From the NCBI GenBank assembly GCA_024402635.1, contig JAKSTJ010000028.1, positions 1 through 33,409 of the forward strand: a stretch of DNA of 33,409 nt. Reading direction: 5' to 3'. The translations under genes were made by a program, and so were the position numbers. The notes beneath the pieces are model-generated. The model worked only from the letters and a program-made list of their open reading frames with translations, was not told where the DNA came from and ran no database searches. Positions 1-9,700 of this stretch are shown here, in pieces (the first letter of the stretch is position 1; each line of letters begins with the position of its first letter). This DNA comes from Treponema sp. GTDB lineage: Bacteria > Spirochaetota > Spirochaetia > Treponematales > Treponemataceae.

Positions 1-13
1 ATGTAAAAGTATT

Positions 14-44
14 TGTCATGCCGAATTTAGTTCGGCATCTCACC
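14..44 (+). repeat. Palindromic intergenic element, copy A
   Basis: Flanks TGTCA and CTCACC enclose a perfect 8-bp stem, ATGCCGAA (18-25) and TTCGGCAT (31-38), around the loop TTTAG. The same flanks in reverse orientation surround a different stem (CCCTGAA/TTCAGGG) at 64-94 and 1024-1054, so the arms differ but keep pairing. This looks like a dispersed palindromic repeat family; its copy number in the genome cannot be seen here. Confidence 0.6.
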
Positions 45-61
45 GATATTTTTTTGAATCA

Positions 62-138
62 TTGGTGAGACCCTGAATCAAGTTCAGGGGGACAGTTTTT
101 TTTACAAAAGGATTTCAAATGGTTCTGACTGTATTATA
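62..138. repeat. 77-bp direct repeat, left copy
   Basis: This segment and 1022-1097 align along their whole length with about four substitutions and one T-run length difference (roughly 94% identity). The first part is a palindromic element: GGTGAGA, stem CCCTGAA (71-77), loop, TTCAGGG (83-89), then a T-run. The rest is a conserved tail containing AAAAGGATTTCAAATGG and TTCTGACTGTA. The two copies flank the SH3-domain gene in the same orientation, which could allow loss or duplication of that gene by recombination (inference). Confidence 0.75.
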
Positions 139-157
139 GTTGAAAATAAAATAGTTA

Positions 158-949
158 TTACATAAAACCACCGAACCAGTCTCCCACTATTGTTGTTGGC
201 GACGAATTGTAACTCTCATATTTAGGGCCACCTCTTTCTCCTGCATCCAAATCATCTCCAAAAACCCAGCCTTCAATATTTTTGTATTTAATTTTAACCC
301 AATAATCAGTTTCGCCGTTTATTGTTTCTGATTGATCTGTTTTTTCAAGAGTTTCAATATACACAAAATTATAATACTCACTACCAAAGTCATCGTAAAC
401 TGCACTATCTTTTGAGGTAATAACATAAATTTCTTTTTGCCCTTTACCAGGTTTTGCGTAAACTTTTGTATTAACTTTGGCTAATAAACCGGATTCCATT
501 TTTCTTGCAGTAAATTTTTTTGATGTATAAAATTCCTCAACAATTGGATATTCTTTTTCAAATTCCAAAAATGGATCTATTATCTCTTCTGAACTTTTAC
601 ATAGATATCCTTCTAGATTTTCGGTTCTGATTTTAACCCAGGTTTCCCCTTTTAACACTGAATTTTTACCAGAGGATTTATCAATGTACTCAAGCAAGTG
701 AAGTTCTAGTATTTCAAAATATTCGAACTCTTTAGTTTTTCCAATCTTTTTATCAAAACTGCATGATTCATAAATATCGTAGTTGCCGACGAAGTACCAA
801 TAGTCATCATAACATTTTTTTACAGTTGTTTTTATTTCGACGGTTTTAGTGTCAGTTCGGATTATATCTCCATTTTTTGCTGTTTGTGCATAAAGATTTG
901 CAATACCTGCTGTCAATAAAACGAGAAGTAAAAGTGATTTTCTTTTCAT
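158..949 (-). CDS. Secreted SH3-domain (SH3b-like) protein
   Basis: A 263-residue exported protein. The start is taken at the ATG ending at 949, because GGAG lies 7 nt upstream and a typical signal peptide follows (MKRKSLLLL, hydrophobic core, likely cleavage near LYA/Q); the longer frame to 979 would put ten polar residues before the signal. Two segments look like bacterial SH3 domains: one around residues 75-120 (WVKIRTENLEGYLC) and a clearer one around 195-240 (YWVKIKYKNIEGWVFGDDL). Such domains usually bind peptidoglycan or other envelope ligands; no catalytic domain is visible. The C-terminus is Gly/Ser-rich (GDWFGGFM). The gene stands alone between two direct repeats (62-138 and 1022-1097), suggesting a movable or recombining cassette. 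Function beyond envelope ligand binding is unknown. Confidence 0.75.
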   Translation of the reverse strand: MKRKSLLLLVLLTAGIANLYAQTAKNGDIIRTDTKTVEIKTTVKKCYDDYWYFVGNYDIYESCSFDKKIGKTKEFEYFEILELHLLEYIDKSSGKNSVLKGETWVKIRTENLEGYLCKSSEEIIDPFLEFEKEYPIVEEFYTSKKFTARKMESGLLAKVNTKVYAKPGKGQKEIYVITSKDSAVYDDFGSEYYNFVYIETLEKTDQSETINGETDYWVKIKYKNIEGWVFGDDLDAGERGGPKYESYNSSPTTIVGDWFGGFM

Positions 950-1021
950 AAACAACTCCAGATTAGTGTTTAATAACAATATAAAATATTTAAAATTAAA
1001 ATTCTATAAATATAAAAACTG

Positions 1022-1097
1022 TTGGTGAGACCCTGAAACGAGTTCAGGGTGACAGTTTTTTTACAAAAGGATTTCAAATGGTTCTGACTGTACTATA
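1022..1097. repeat. 77-bp direct repeat, right copy
   Basis: Second copy of the repeat at 62-138, in the same orientation and immediately upstream of the SH3-domain gene. The palindrome is CCCTGAA (1031-1037), loop ACGAG, TTCAGGG (1043-1049), then TGACA and a T-run. The copy ends in TACTATA, where a possible -10 box (TATAAA, 1094-1099) begins; the RNA-like sequence that follows could be transcribed from it. Confidence 0.75.
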
Positions 1098-1104
1098 AAT
1101 TTAA

Positions 1105-1230
1105 TCGGGTCCCGGTATGGAACAGCGCGAGAGCGGCCACTGGACTGAAGGAGCCAGTGCTCTGGCGACTGAGGGAAGAGGCTGACCGTTAGGGAACTGT
1201 GGAACACCGGTTTTAAGATTATTTTTTTTT
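1105..1230 (+). ncRNA. Candidate structured RNA, family not recognised
   Basis: This GC-rich stretch stands out from its AT-rich surroundings and folds by eye into a multibranched shape. The closing stem is CCGGT (1112-1116) with ACCGG (1206-1210). A purine-rich internal loop (ATGGA/GGAAC) follows, then ACAG (1122-1125) with CTGT (1197-1200). Inside are a hairpin CGC-GAGA-GCG with a GNRA loop (1126-1135) and a hairpin CACTGG/CCAGTG (1138-1143, 1154-1159) with a 10-nt loop. The 3' end runs into a nine-T tract (1222-1230). A possible -10 box, TATAAA, lies at 1094-1099. There is no convincing ORF. It does not match the 4.5S, tmRNA, RNase P, cobalamin, TPP, SAM or c-di-GMP motifs I checked. Strand is inferred from the T-run and promoter position. 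Confidence 0.45.
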
Positions 1231-1264
1231 AATAAACGTTCCGATTTGGGCCTGAACTTTTTAA

Positions 1265-1306
1265 ACAAAAAAAAACAGCCAGTGTTTATAGCATTGACTG
1301 TTTTCT
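1265..1306 (-). terminator. Rho-independent terminator of the 1311-1694 gene
   Basis: Read on the minus strand, AACAGTCAATG pairs with CACTGGCTGTT (one G-U pair and one mismatch) and is followed by nine T residues. It begins a few bases after the stop codon of the upstream coiled-coil gene. Confidence 0.7.
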
Positions 1307-1310
1307 AATA

Positions 1311-1694
1311 TTATTTTTTTTCGATTTGTTTTTTTTCTGAAGAATCTGCCAGTTGTTTATCGTGTTCGGCAATTTCTTTGTCCAGTTTCTTAATTTCGGT
1401 CTGGCAGGCAAGAATCTGATCTTTTACTTCAGATGCATTTGCTGAAGTTTCAAAAAGTTCACCTAGATTTTCTATGGAAGCACCTTTCATTTTAAGTAAA
1501 TCTGAAAGAAGTTTTCCCATTTCTGTATATTTTTCTTTTTGCTTTCCAATTAACTGCTGTCGTTCAATTTTAATTACACTTTTATCGCTGAATTTTTGAA
1601 CTGCTGCACCAGCTTTTGTAAGCATCTCTTTTGAACTTTTTACACCATTTGCCAAAGCTTCTTTAAATTTTTCTTCAAAACTCTGTGAATCCAT
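1311..1694 (-). CDS. Small cytoplasmic coiled-coil protein, unknown function
   Basis: A 127-residue, highly charged, helical protein without signal peptide or membrane helix. The first third is amphipathic (KEALANGVKSSKEMLTKAG) and the C-terminal part (about residues 85-127) is a Lys/Glu-rich coiled coil ending EKKQIEKK. The start has GAGGTG about 6 nt upstream, so it is well supported. It lies 69 bp downstream of the SpoIIE-type gene on the same strand and is closed by its own terminator at 1265-1306, so it may be the last gene of that operon or have its own promoter. I do not recognise the family. The amphipathic N-terminus could associate with a membrane or a partner helix, but that is speculation. 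Confidence 0.7.
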   Translation of the reverse strand: MDSQSFEEKFKEALANGVKSSKEMLTKAGAAVQKFSDKSVIKIERQQLIGKQKEKYTEMGKLLSDLLKMKGASIENLGELFETSANASEVKDQILACQTEIKKLDKEIAEHDKQLADSSEKKQIEKK

Positions 1695-1763
1695 AAAAAC
1701 ACCTCTTCCTAATTAAACTTTGTCTTATTTAAATATAATACTCTTTTGAAAAAAAACAAGTTT

Positions 1764-4700
1764 TTATGGACGATGAATTGCAACAAGTGTAATATCATCT
1801 GCCTGTTTATCTTCCATTACAAATCCATAGCGGGTTACATTTAAATCTTCATCTGCTTTTTTTGCATTTGAAACGGTTTCATCTTTTTTTGTTTTCTTTT
1901 TATCTGTGATTTCTTCAACTTTTTCTGCTGGTTTACAATATGTTGTATACAAAGCAAAATGATCTTTTAAGAAACTATCCAGTAATTTTTCAATTTCAAT
2001 TTCATCTGAAACTTTTACATCTGGAGTTTTGTACATTCTGAATACTCGTTCAATTGAGGCAAGAGCAATAATTGCTTCATCTAAAGTGCCATTACAATTT
2101 GTAAAATCAAATTCGAGAATTTCACTGGTTGGATTTTCTTCCTTATCCAGTATAAATTTACGTTTATTCATTACTGCTTCTACAACTCTTCTGTAACGAT
2201 CTTCACCAAATTGTTCTTTTACATCTTCAATTGTTCGTTCAATTTCTTCTTTTCCAGCTCTTGGATCAAATTTCTTAGTTTCAACTGTGTGAGTTTTTAC
2301 CGAGTAATCTTTATTTCTTACAAGACGTTCTGCTTCATCTATACCGTCGGAATACATAAAAAGTGTATCTCCATGACGAAGTAATGTTTTTTCTACTCTA
2401 AAGCCGCCTTTCATTTGTACTAAATCAGTTGAAACACCTCCTGCAGCAGGGGTATTTGCAAGGGTAATTTTTCGTAATCGTCGTTTATCACTTTCGAAAA
2501 TATCCAGTTTATTATCACCAGCATTACATGTAAATAATTCACCGGTTTCTCTATTATAAAGGCTTATATTTATTGTACTGAATTTTCCTCTTGTTCCTAA
2601 TTCATAAATAAAATCATTTACTTCTGAAACAAATTCTACAAGATTTATTCCGTCACGGTGATAATCCCATTTATGGTTATAATAGTATTGACGGAATTTT
2701 GTTGAAATTACAGAAACTAATAAAGCTGCTGGTGTTCCGTGTCCTGAAACGTCACATTTTATAAATACATACCAGTGTTCATCCAGTTTTTGATAATCAA
2801 AATAATCACCGGAAACATCAGAATCTCCTTTATAGAATGCGTACAGATTAAGTTTTTCATCTGTATGTTTTACAATTGGAAGTTTGTATTTACCTTCACC
2901 ATCTTCAAGAGGAATAAATTTCTGCTGTACAACTTTTCCGTCGGCTTCAAGCAATTCATCTTCTGCAGCTTTACCTACTGTTGAAGACATTTTATTTACA
3001 ACTTCACCTAACCTGCCTACTTCATCCCGGGATTTTACTTTAATTTCCATTTTCTGAAGACGCATTCTTTCTCTGGCTGATTTTGTAAGAAGATTTCCTA
3101 CATCCTGAATGTGAGTCTCAAGTTTTTTTATAGGGCGTACAATAATTCCGGCTAAAATCCATGAACCGATAATTCCAGCAATAATTGCAATTACGGCAAG
3201 AATTATGCCTGAATAAATAATTCCCATAATTTGAGCACTAAGTTCTTCCTGAAGATTAGCAACATTTACATCAAGAATAATAAGACCGTGTAAAGCCTGA
3301 GTAAGTTTACCATTTGAATCTACCTGTCTGTATAAAACCGGACGATAGAACAAATATTCTTCGTCTGTCATATTTAAAGAAATGCCTTCAAATGGTGGAA
3401 CAGAACCAGAAAATTCACTTTCTATTAGAGAACATTTTTCTGTTAATGCTTCCCTTTCTTTTGTAATTACATCAGTTTTTGTGAAAGTTTCAGGATCATC
3501 AAGAAATTCCCGATTCAATTTATAAATCTGATCTGAATAAGATTCAATCTGAGTTTTGGCATAATTATCCAAAAGTTCCATTTTATCTATTACTGTGTAT
3601 AAATTTTCATTTAAGGCTTTCAATTCTTCGCTTTCTGATTCAGGCTGATCTTCATAAGGATAAATAACCTGTGAAACTCCATTTACAAACTGATTTGAGG
3701 AATCATCATAATTCTGGAATTTTATATCTCTATCAGAATCATTGGTTGCCCAAACATAAACCATTTTTTTCTGATCTGCTGAAGTGATTTCGTAATCAGA
3801 ATCTTTATTTCCTAAAATTGTAATATATTTAGCTTCAGGCAAAGCAGAACTTTGAGAAGGTAAAGCAACTAAGTTTTGAATAGCTGTATTTTTTGTATCT
3901 TCATATTTTGTATTTGGCATATAATTTGTTACACCTGTATCAATACTTCCAAGAAGAACATCAACACGGTTCAACAATGAATCAGATAAAGTCTGGCCCT
4001 GATTTATTAATGTCTGACGAACATTTATAGCGGTAATTATACTGACAATTAAAATAATAAGAACAACGGTAAATCCTACAATCTTAATTCTTAAACTCTT
4101 CTGTTTAAGTTTTCTATTTTTTACTTTTAATGATGGCATAGTTTCTCCTGTTGTCAGCGAATTAACTTCTTTTTGAATGATAACTTCTTCTTTTGTAAAA
4201 CCTGTGAATACAAAAATCAAAGCAAATATTATTAAAAGTGCTAATGCTATAAGAATAATTGCAATTACAATATTTATAGCAATTATATATTCGTAGTTTT
4301 TGGTAAGTGCTGAATATTTTGGTTTATATTCATATTCAGGGTTAAATACTACAGTACCTGTTTTTGCCAGTGAAAGAATTTTATTGTTTGTAAAATATAA
4401 ACCCCTGTCAGAATGGAATACACCTATTTTATAATTACCTTCATCTAATGCAGTTCCAATTTTTATATCTGTAATTTTGTTGTCTGATGTAACTTTAAAA
4501 TCTCCATTTATTCTAGATAATTCAAGATCATAATGTCCATTTTTATTTTTAACACCATCTGAATCAATATAAATATTGTTGATTATTCCTTCATAGGTAA
4601 AACCAGAACCTTCAATTGCTGCTATATATTCTCCTTCTTTATTTTTTCTTGCTGAAGCAGCAAAAATAGCAGTCTGAGGTTTATATTTATTAATAAAAAT

Positions 4701-6779
4701 CAACTGAGTTGTTGAATCACTTATATTTCCAACTTCATCAATTGCAGAAATTGTAAATCTATAGACACCGTTTTCTTTATTTACATATTTTTTTGTAGAA
4801 GTTCCTGAAGTACCGATAACAGGTTTTAATTTATAATTTTTTTCAGTTTGTTTTCTGTATTTTTCTCTTAAGGTATTTAATTCTGACTGAACACGAGATT
4901 TGCTCATTGTAATAGCATGAGTTTTGTTAACCACAAGTGTTTGTGGAATTTTACCTAAATATTCCAGTTCATAAGTATAACCGGCTGCAGGAGTATCTTC
5001 TTCACCTTTTCGTTTATTTTCATCAAGAGATTTGAACCAGCTTAAGTTAAATTCATTATTTCTTACAAAACCGTATTCATCTAATACAGATTGATTAATT
5101 TCTGGTTTTGCAGGAGGTGTAATATCATGATAATAATCAATTCCTACAGATTTCGAAGACCAGTTACCGGCTTTATCGGCAATTAAAACTTTTAAATTAT
5201 AGATTCCATCTTCTTCTGCCCGATTTTTAAAAATTGTAGTTTTAGGGCCTGTAAGTAAAATCTTTTCAGGATTGGCTTCTGGTTCAGCCGAATCATCTAA
5301 ACCCCAATAATATACATATCCCTTAATACCTGAAACATCATCTGGATATGTAATGGTAATTTCTACATCATTTTTAGCACTGCGCTTACCATTTCTGTAA
5401 GATTTTGGAGTTAAAACTGGTAAACCAACTGAACGATCTGGTCCCAGCATGGCAATTCTACCACCACCGCCGGCTCTTTTCTGACAGATAAAATATAAAC
5501 AATATGTTCCATCAGCTTTTTTCAAAATTAATGGACATGGAAACAGATTATTAGAAGAATTTTGTATATTACTTACATCTTCCCGAACTTTTTTTCCATC
5601 TCTGGTTAAAATTCGTTTTAATGAAATTTCACCATTTATTGATTCGAACCAGGTTAGATATAATTCATCGTTAAAGTCAAAAAGTTTACCTCTGCTGGCA
5701 CGACCTTTTCCTTCTGACATATTTTCAGGCTTTGAACCAGTTAATCCATTTCGATTAATTCCAGACATCATAATAGATGTATTAGAATTTCCAGTTTCTT
5801 CCCATAAAAGATAATTTATACCTTTATACTTAAATAAAGTTGGACGCTGATCCTGAACAGTGCTTCCTGTAGAATATAAAATTCTTGGAGTTTCCCAGGT
5901 TTTTCCACTATCATAAGTCATTGTTTTATATAACTGATAATGCTGTAAACCTGCACTGGAAACCTGTGCCTGAAATACAACTAAATCTCCACCGTCACAA
6001 GGAATTGAATATGGAGCAAAAGGATTTCTAATTCCTTCCGGCATATCCATTAATTTTCCTTCTGTCCAGGTTTGTCCATCCCAGGAATCTATATACCACA
6101 ACTGGAAATTTTGATTTTCAATTATTCTTACTGTTTTTTTCTCAGTTTCAGTTTCTGCTGCAACTTCTGCAGATTCATTTTCTTCTGATGAATTTTCAAT
6201 GTCAGATTTTTCTGAAACTTCTGCTAATGTATTTCTATCAGATGTTTCTGTAATATCTTCAACTTCAATTCTCTGATAATCTACCAGCGAATAAAAAAGA
6301 CGGAACTTTCCATCAGATGTTGTATAAACTTTTGGACCAACTACATCTTTACCAGTAACTATAACCTTTTTAAAGAAAGTCTCACATTTATCTCGTGAAG
6401 TGAAAATTGTTATACCTTTATCAGAAGGAACTGCTACAATGATTGTTCCATTTTTTGACATTGTTACTGTATATAAATCTGGAACTTCACCAGAATAATT
6501 AAAGGAACCTAAAAGTTGTCTTTCCCGATAATTATTTTCATCAAGGTAATGTCTTACCATAATTTGAATTTTTTTATTTCTTGAATCAACTTTTTGCCAG
6601 AATAAATAAGAATCGGCTCCATCATTAATTGTTACAGGGAATCTTCCATCAGAATTATTGATTTGTAACGGATAATCCCAATGAAGAATATCATCATCTG
6701 CGAAAACAAATGCAGCAGAAAATAAAATTATGAGAATGAATAATAATTTTTTTAATAATTTTGAAAAGTTCCAGGTCAT
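1764..6779 (-). CDS. Giant membrane sensor SpoIIE/PP2C-type serine phosphatase
   Basis: A 1671-residue protein. A signal peptide (about 1-27) is followed by a large extracytoplasmic region: a sialidase/BNR-like beta-propeller stretch (about 40-480, with repeated Trp and GK.W-type motifs) and Ig/fibronectin-like modules (about 480-720; YRFTISAIDEVGN). Membrane helices lie near 830-860, 900-922 and 1184-1214, with an external sensor-like segment between the last two. A HAMP domain (about 1215-1270) leads to a SpoIIE/PP2C phosphatase (from about 1320): metal-binding motifs SDVSGDYFDY, DVSGHGTPAALL (near 1342), FTCNAGDNKLDIF, MYSDGID (near 1477) and the final ADDITLVAIHRP. Acidic, partly helical sequence is inserted between the last two motifs. 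Such phosphatases usually dephosphorylate anti-sigma-antagonist proteins in partner switching. The ATG lies one base after the stop of the TPR gene, so translation is probably coupled. Confidence 0.88.
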   Translation of the reverse strand: MTWNFSKLLKKLLFILIILFSAAFVFADDDILHWDYPLQINNSDGRFPVTINDGADSYLFWQKVDSRNKKIQIMVRHYLDENNYRERQLLGSFNYSGEVPDLYTVTMSKNGTIIVAVPSDKGITIFTSRDKCETFFKKVIVTGKDVVGPKVYTTSDGKFRLFYSLVDYQRIEVEDITETSDRNTLAEVSEKSDIENSSEENESAEVAAETETEKKTVRIIENQNFQLWYIDSWDGQTWTEGKLMDMPEGIRNPFAPYSIPCDGGDLVVFQAQVSSAGLQHYQLYKTMTYDSGKTWETPRILYSTGSTVQDQRPTLFKYKGINYLLWEETGNSNTSIMMSGINRNGLTGSKPENMSEGKGRASRGKLFDFNDELYLTWFESINGEISLKRILTRDGKKVREDVSNIQNSSNNLFPCPLILKKADGTYCLYFICQKRAGGGGRIAMLGPDRSVGLPVLTPKSYRNGKRSAKNDVEITITYPDDVSGIKGYVYYWGLDDSAEPEANPEKILLTGPKTTIFKNRAEEDGIYNLKVLIADKAGNWSSKSVGIDYYHDITPPAKPEINQSVLDEYGFVRNNEFNLSWFKSLDENKRKGEEDTPAAGYTYELEYLGKIPQTLVVNKTHAITMSKSRVQSELNTLREKYRKQTEKNYKLKPVIGTSGTSTKKYVNKENGVYRFTISAIDEVGNISDSTTQLIFINKYKPQTAIFAASARKNKEGEYIAAIEGSGFTYEGIINNIYIDSDGVKNKNGHYDLELSRINGDFKVTSDNKITDIKIGTALDEGNYKIGVFHSDRGLYFTNNKILSLAKTGTVVFNPEYEYKPKYSALTKNYEYIIAINIVIAIILIALALLIIFALIFVFTGFTKEEVIIQKEVNSLTTGETMPSLKVKNRKLKQKSLRIKIVGFTVVLIILIVSIITAINVRQTLINQGQTLSDSLLNRVDVLLGSIDTGVTNYMPNTKYEDTKNTAIQNLVALPSQSSALPEAKYITILGNKDSDYEITSADQKKMVYVWATNDSDRDIKFQNYDDSSNQFVNGVSQVIYPYEDQPESESEELKALNENLYTVIDKMELLDNYAKTQIESYSDQIYKLNREFLDDPETFTKTDVITKEREALTEKCSLIESEFSGSVPPFEGISLNMTDEEYLFYRPVLYRQVDSNGKLTQALHGLIILDVNVANLQEELSAQIMGIIYSGIILAVIAIIAGIIGSWILAGIIVRPIKKLETHIQDVGNLLTKSARERMRLQKMEIKVKSRDEVGRLGEVVNKMSSTVGKAAEDELLEADGKVVQQKFIPLEDGEGKYKLPIVKHTDEKLNLYAFYKGDSDVSGDYFDYQKLDEHWYVFIKCDVSGHGTPAALLVSVISTKFRQYYYNHKWDYHRDGINLVEFVSEVNDFIYELGTRGKFSTINISLYNRETGELFTCNAGDNKLDIFESDKRRLRKITLANTPAAGGVSTDLVQMKGGFRVEKTLLRHGDTLFMYSDGIDEAERLVRNKDYSVKTHTVETKKFDPRAGKEEIERTIEDVKEQFGEDRYRRVVEAVMNKRKFILDKEENPTSEILEFDFTNCNGTLDEAIIALASIERVFRMYKTPDVKVSDEIEIEKLLDSFLKDHFALYTTYCKPAEKVEEITDKKKTKKDETVSNAKKADEDLNVTRYGFVMEDKQADDITLVAIHRP

Positions 6780-6780
6780 T

Positions 6781-9700
6781 TTATTGTAACATCCTCAAAA
6801 TATTATTATACAAAGTCTGAACATCTTTTCTGCTCCAATATGCAGGGTTCGAAGTCTGAATTTTTCGAATTTCCTTTAATGCCGACTGATATGAACCATT
6901 ATTATAATATGATAAAGCTCTCTGATAGTAACGGGCAGAATCAACATTATTATTTCCGCTGGTATTTGTATTAGCCGCAGGTTTTGTAGTTGTAGAACTT
7001 CCTGTTGAAGAACTTGATTTTACAGCACCTTTTCTAATTTCAATTCTATCTTTTAACGCTTTAGCAGTTCTGCTGGTTGGATCCAATCTGATAGCTTCAT
7101 TAATCTTATTAGATGCTTGAGTATATTGACCTTTATCATATAATGCCTGGGCTTCTTTTTCCAAACGGGCAGCTTTATTTTTAGCACTGTTATCAACTGG
7201 CTTTTCTTTCATACCCAATTTGATTTCAAGTTTCTCGATTTTCTGAGCCAAAGTTTTATTAGAAGGATCAATTTTCTGTAAAGATAAAAGATCATTATAA
7301 CCTTCAGCCTGTGTTTCCTTTTTATTAGCTTTTGCTTCGGCTTCCTTTATACGAGTATCAAAATTCTTTGCAAATTCTTTTGGATCCATCTGCAATTTTG
7401 CAATCTTAAGTTTAAGATAAGAAACATCCTGATTTAATGGATAGATTTTTCTGATTTTTTCAAGATTTTCTAAAGCACCTTGTAAATAAACATCGGCTTC
7501 ATCTTTTTTATTTTCTTTTATTAATCGTTCACCATTATCATACTGAATATTTGCCTGACTCAATAACTGTGACATTTCTGCATAAAGAGGATCTGCCGGA
7601 GACAGTTCTCGTCCATTCTGCAATAATACAGCTGTATTTATAAGTTCATGTAAATCTTCGTATTCCTGGTTCTTTTCGGCTTTGTGAGTTTTTGCCCACA
7701 ATTCAATTGCCTGATTAATATAATTTAATGCTTCTTCATAATGTTCTGAATTCATTTCGTCCCGCGCTTTATTATACAGAGAACGAGTTTCATAAACGAT
7801 TCTATTATTATTTGCATCATTAATTCTATCGCTAAGTGCTGAATATTTTCTTTCTATAATCTCAGCACGTTTTGGCATATCAATTAAATCCCATGAAGTA
7901 ATTTCTTCTTTCCATGCTCTATCATTTAATTCTTCTGCCAGATCAAGATTTCCTTCATCAAAAGCACGCTGAGCATCTTCCAGTAATTTGTCAATATTTT
8001 TATGAGCCTGAATTGCTTTATCATAATCACTTTGAGCAGATGATTCTTTTTCTAATGTTTCTTTTTCCTGAATTGAGATTGAATTAAGCTTATCATTTAT
8101 ATATTTACCAGAATCATCAACCATCTGTGTAACTTCAGTTTTGTCTTTCCAGTCAGCAAAAGTTGTTACAATTTCTTCAAAACTTGATTGAGCAGAAGTT
8201 AAGGAATCCTTGTTTAATTTTGACTGTTCCTTGATATATTCAGTCATTTTTAAAGTTAATTCAGGATAACGTTTTGGACTTTCACTATCTTCTGTTGAAG
8301 GCTGATTATGAGTTTTTGCATATTCTAATAATGCAACAGGATCATTTTTTATTCTTTCATATGTATCAGAATCAATTGATTCAGAGAAACCGTTATGGAA
8401 TACTTCTGCATATTCAATAAATTCTTTCATAGAATCTGAATAAATATCAGCATTTTCTTTATATGTATCAGTTATTTTTTCCCAGACATTAACAACAGCC
8501 TGCTCCGATTTAGCGAAACTTTCTTCAAGATAATTTTCGTATCGTGTTGTTAAATCAATCCATGTGTTATCTGATTTTTCCTGCTGATTTTCTATATATC
8601 CTTTACTCCATTCCTGGTTTTCAATAAGGAGATTTTCCTTTTCACCAAGAATTTTAGCCATTTTATCAACAGATTCAAAAAGACTTCTTATGTTTTCAGT
8701 TTCATCAAATGATGAATTACCTTTATTAATTTCAAAATAACTTAATAATCCATCTTGAATTTCATTTTCAACAGACAATTGTTCTGCAATAGAAATTAAT
8801 TCAACAGATTGTTCAGCAAGACCTGAAATATAATCGAGAGAATTTTTATATACTTCTTCCGGTTGATTATTTGTACCATTCCATACCTGAACAAGTGTAT
8901 CAAGATCATTAATTTTTTTACCTAATTCCGCAAATTCTGTAATAGGATTTACATAATTATCCTTATCGGTCCATGCAGTATAATTTTCATCTTCAAGAAT
9001 TTCATCTGGCAAAATGGAATTATATTTATCAACAATACCTGAAGTTTTACCAAGAATTGAAGATTTTAATTTTGAAAGATTATCATTAATTTCAAAATTA
9101 ATTGCTCCTAAAATTCCAGAATCTTTAAAATCTGAAATTCCTGTAACAAATCGACGCATAAAAGGAATATAGGACGCATCTGTTAAATCCGGATCAATTG
9201 ATTTTAAGTGCTGATTTAATTTTTCGTATCTTGCTGCATAAGAACTTACTTCATTTTGTATTTGAATTAATTTTTTAATATCGTTTTCTACAACAGCATA
9301 ATTTGATTCAACTGTTTCGTAACTGCCGTCTTTTACAATATTTAAAAAAGTTTCAATATCTTTGTTTAATGCCGGCTGAAGTTCTTTGTATTCTTCAATC
9401 TTCTTTTCAAGACTTTCTCTTAAATCATCAGCTTCCTGAATAATATCTTTATTAACGCTCCAGTCGCTATAAAATTCCAGTTCATAAATTCTAAAACGCT
9501 GCTGAAGAGCCATTACTGCTTCGTTATATTTATACAAATGAGTTTTTTCAGAAGATTCCTGTAATGCGACTCTAAATTGATTGTCATAGTATTTGTAAAG
9601 ATACATTTCTCTGAAAACCAGAAGTAATTGTCTGATTTCTTCAGGAGGTTCATCTTCAAGAAGATACATTTCGTCTACTCGCTGACCACAACCTTCTTTA

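Noticed and set aside
1105..1215. Cobalamin riboswitch or SRP RNA
   Set aside because: GCCACTGG and GGAAG-like pieces resemble parts of these RNAs, but the conserved B12-box core and the SRP tetraloop region (GGAAGGAAGCA) are absent, and no cobalamin or transport gene follows.
1..1310. Insertion sequence or integron bounded by the direct repeats
   Set aside because: No transposase or integrase ORF, no terminal inverted repeats and no target-site duplication could be found; only direct repeats are visible.
2775..2984. 69-codon plus-strand ORF inside the SpoIIE gene
   Set aside because: Shadow frame antisense to the conserved HAMP/phosphatase region; Phe/Ile-rich composition typical of the opposite strand of AT-rich genes.
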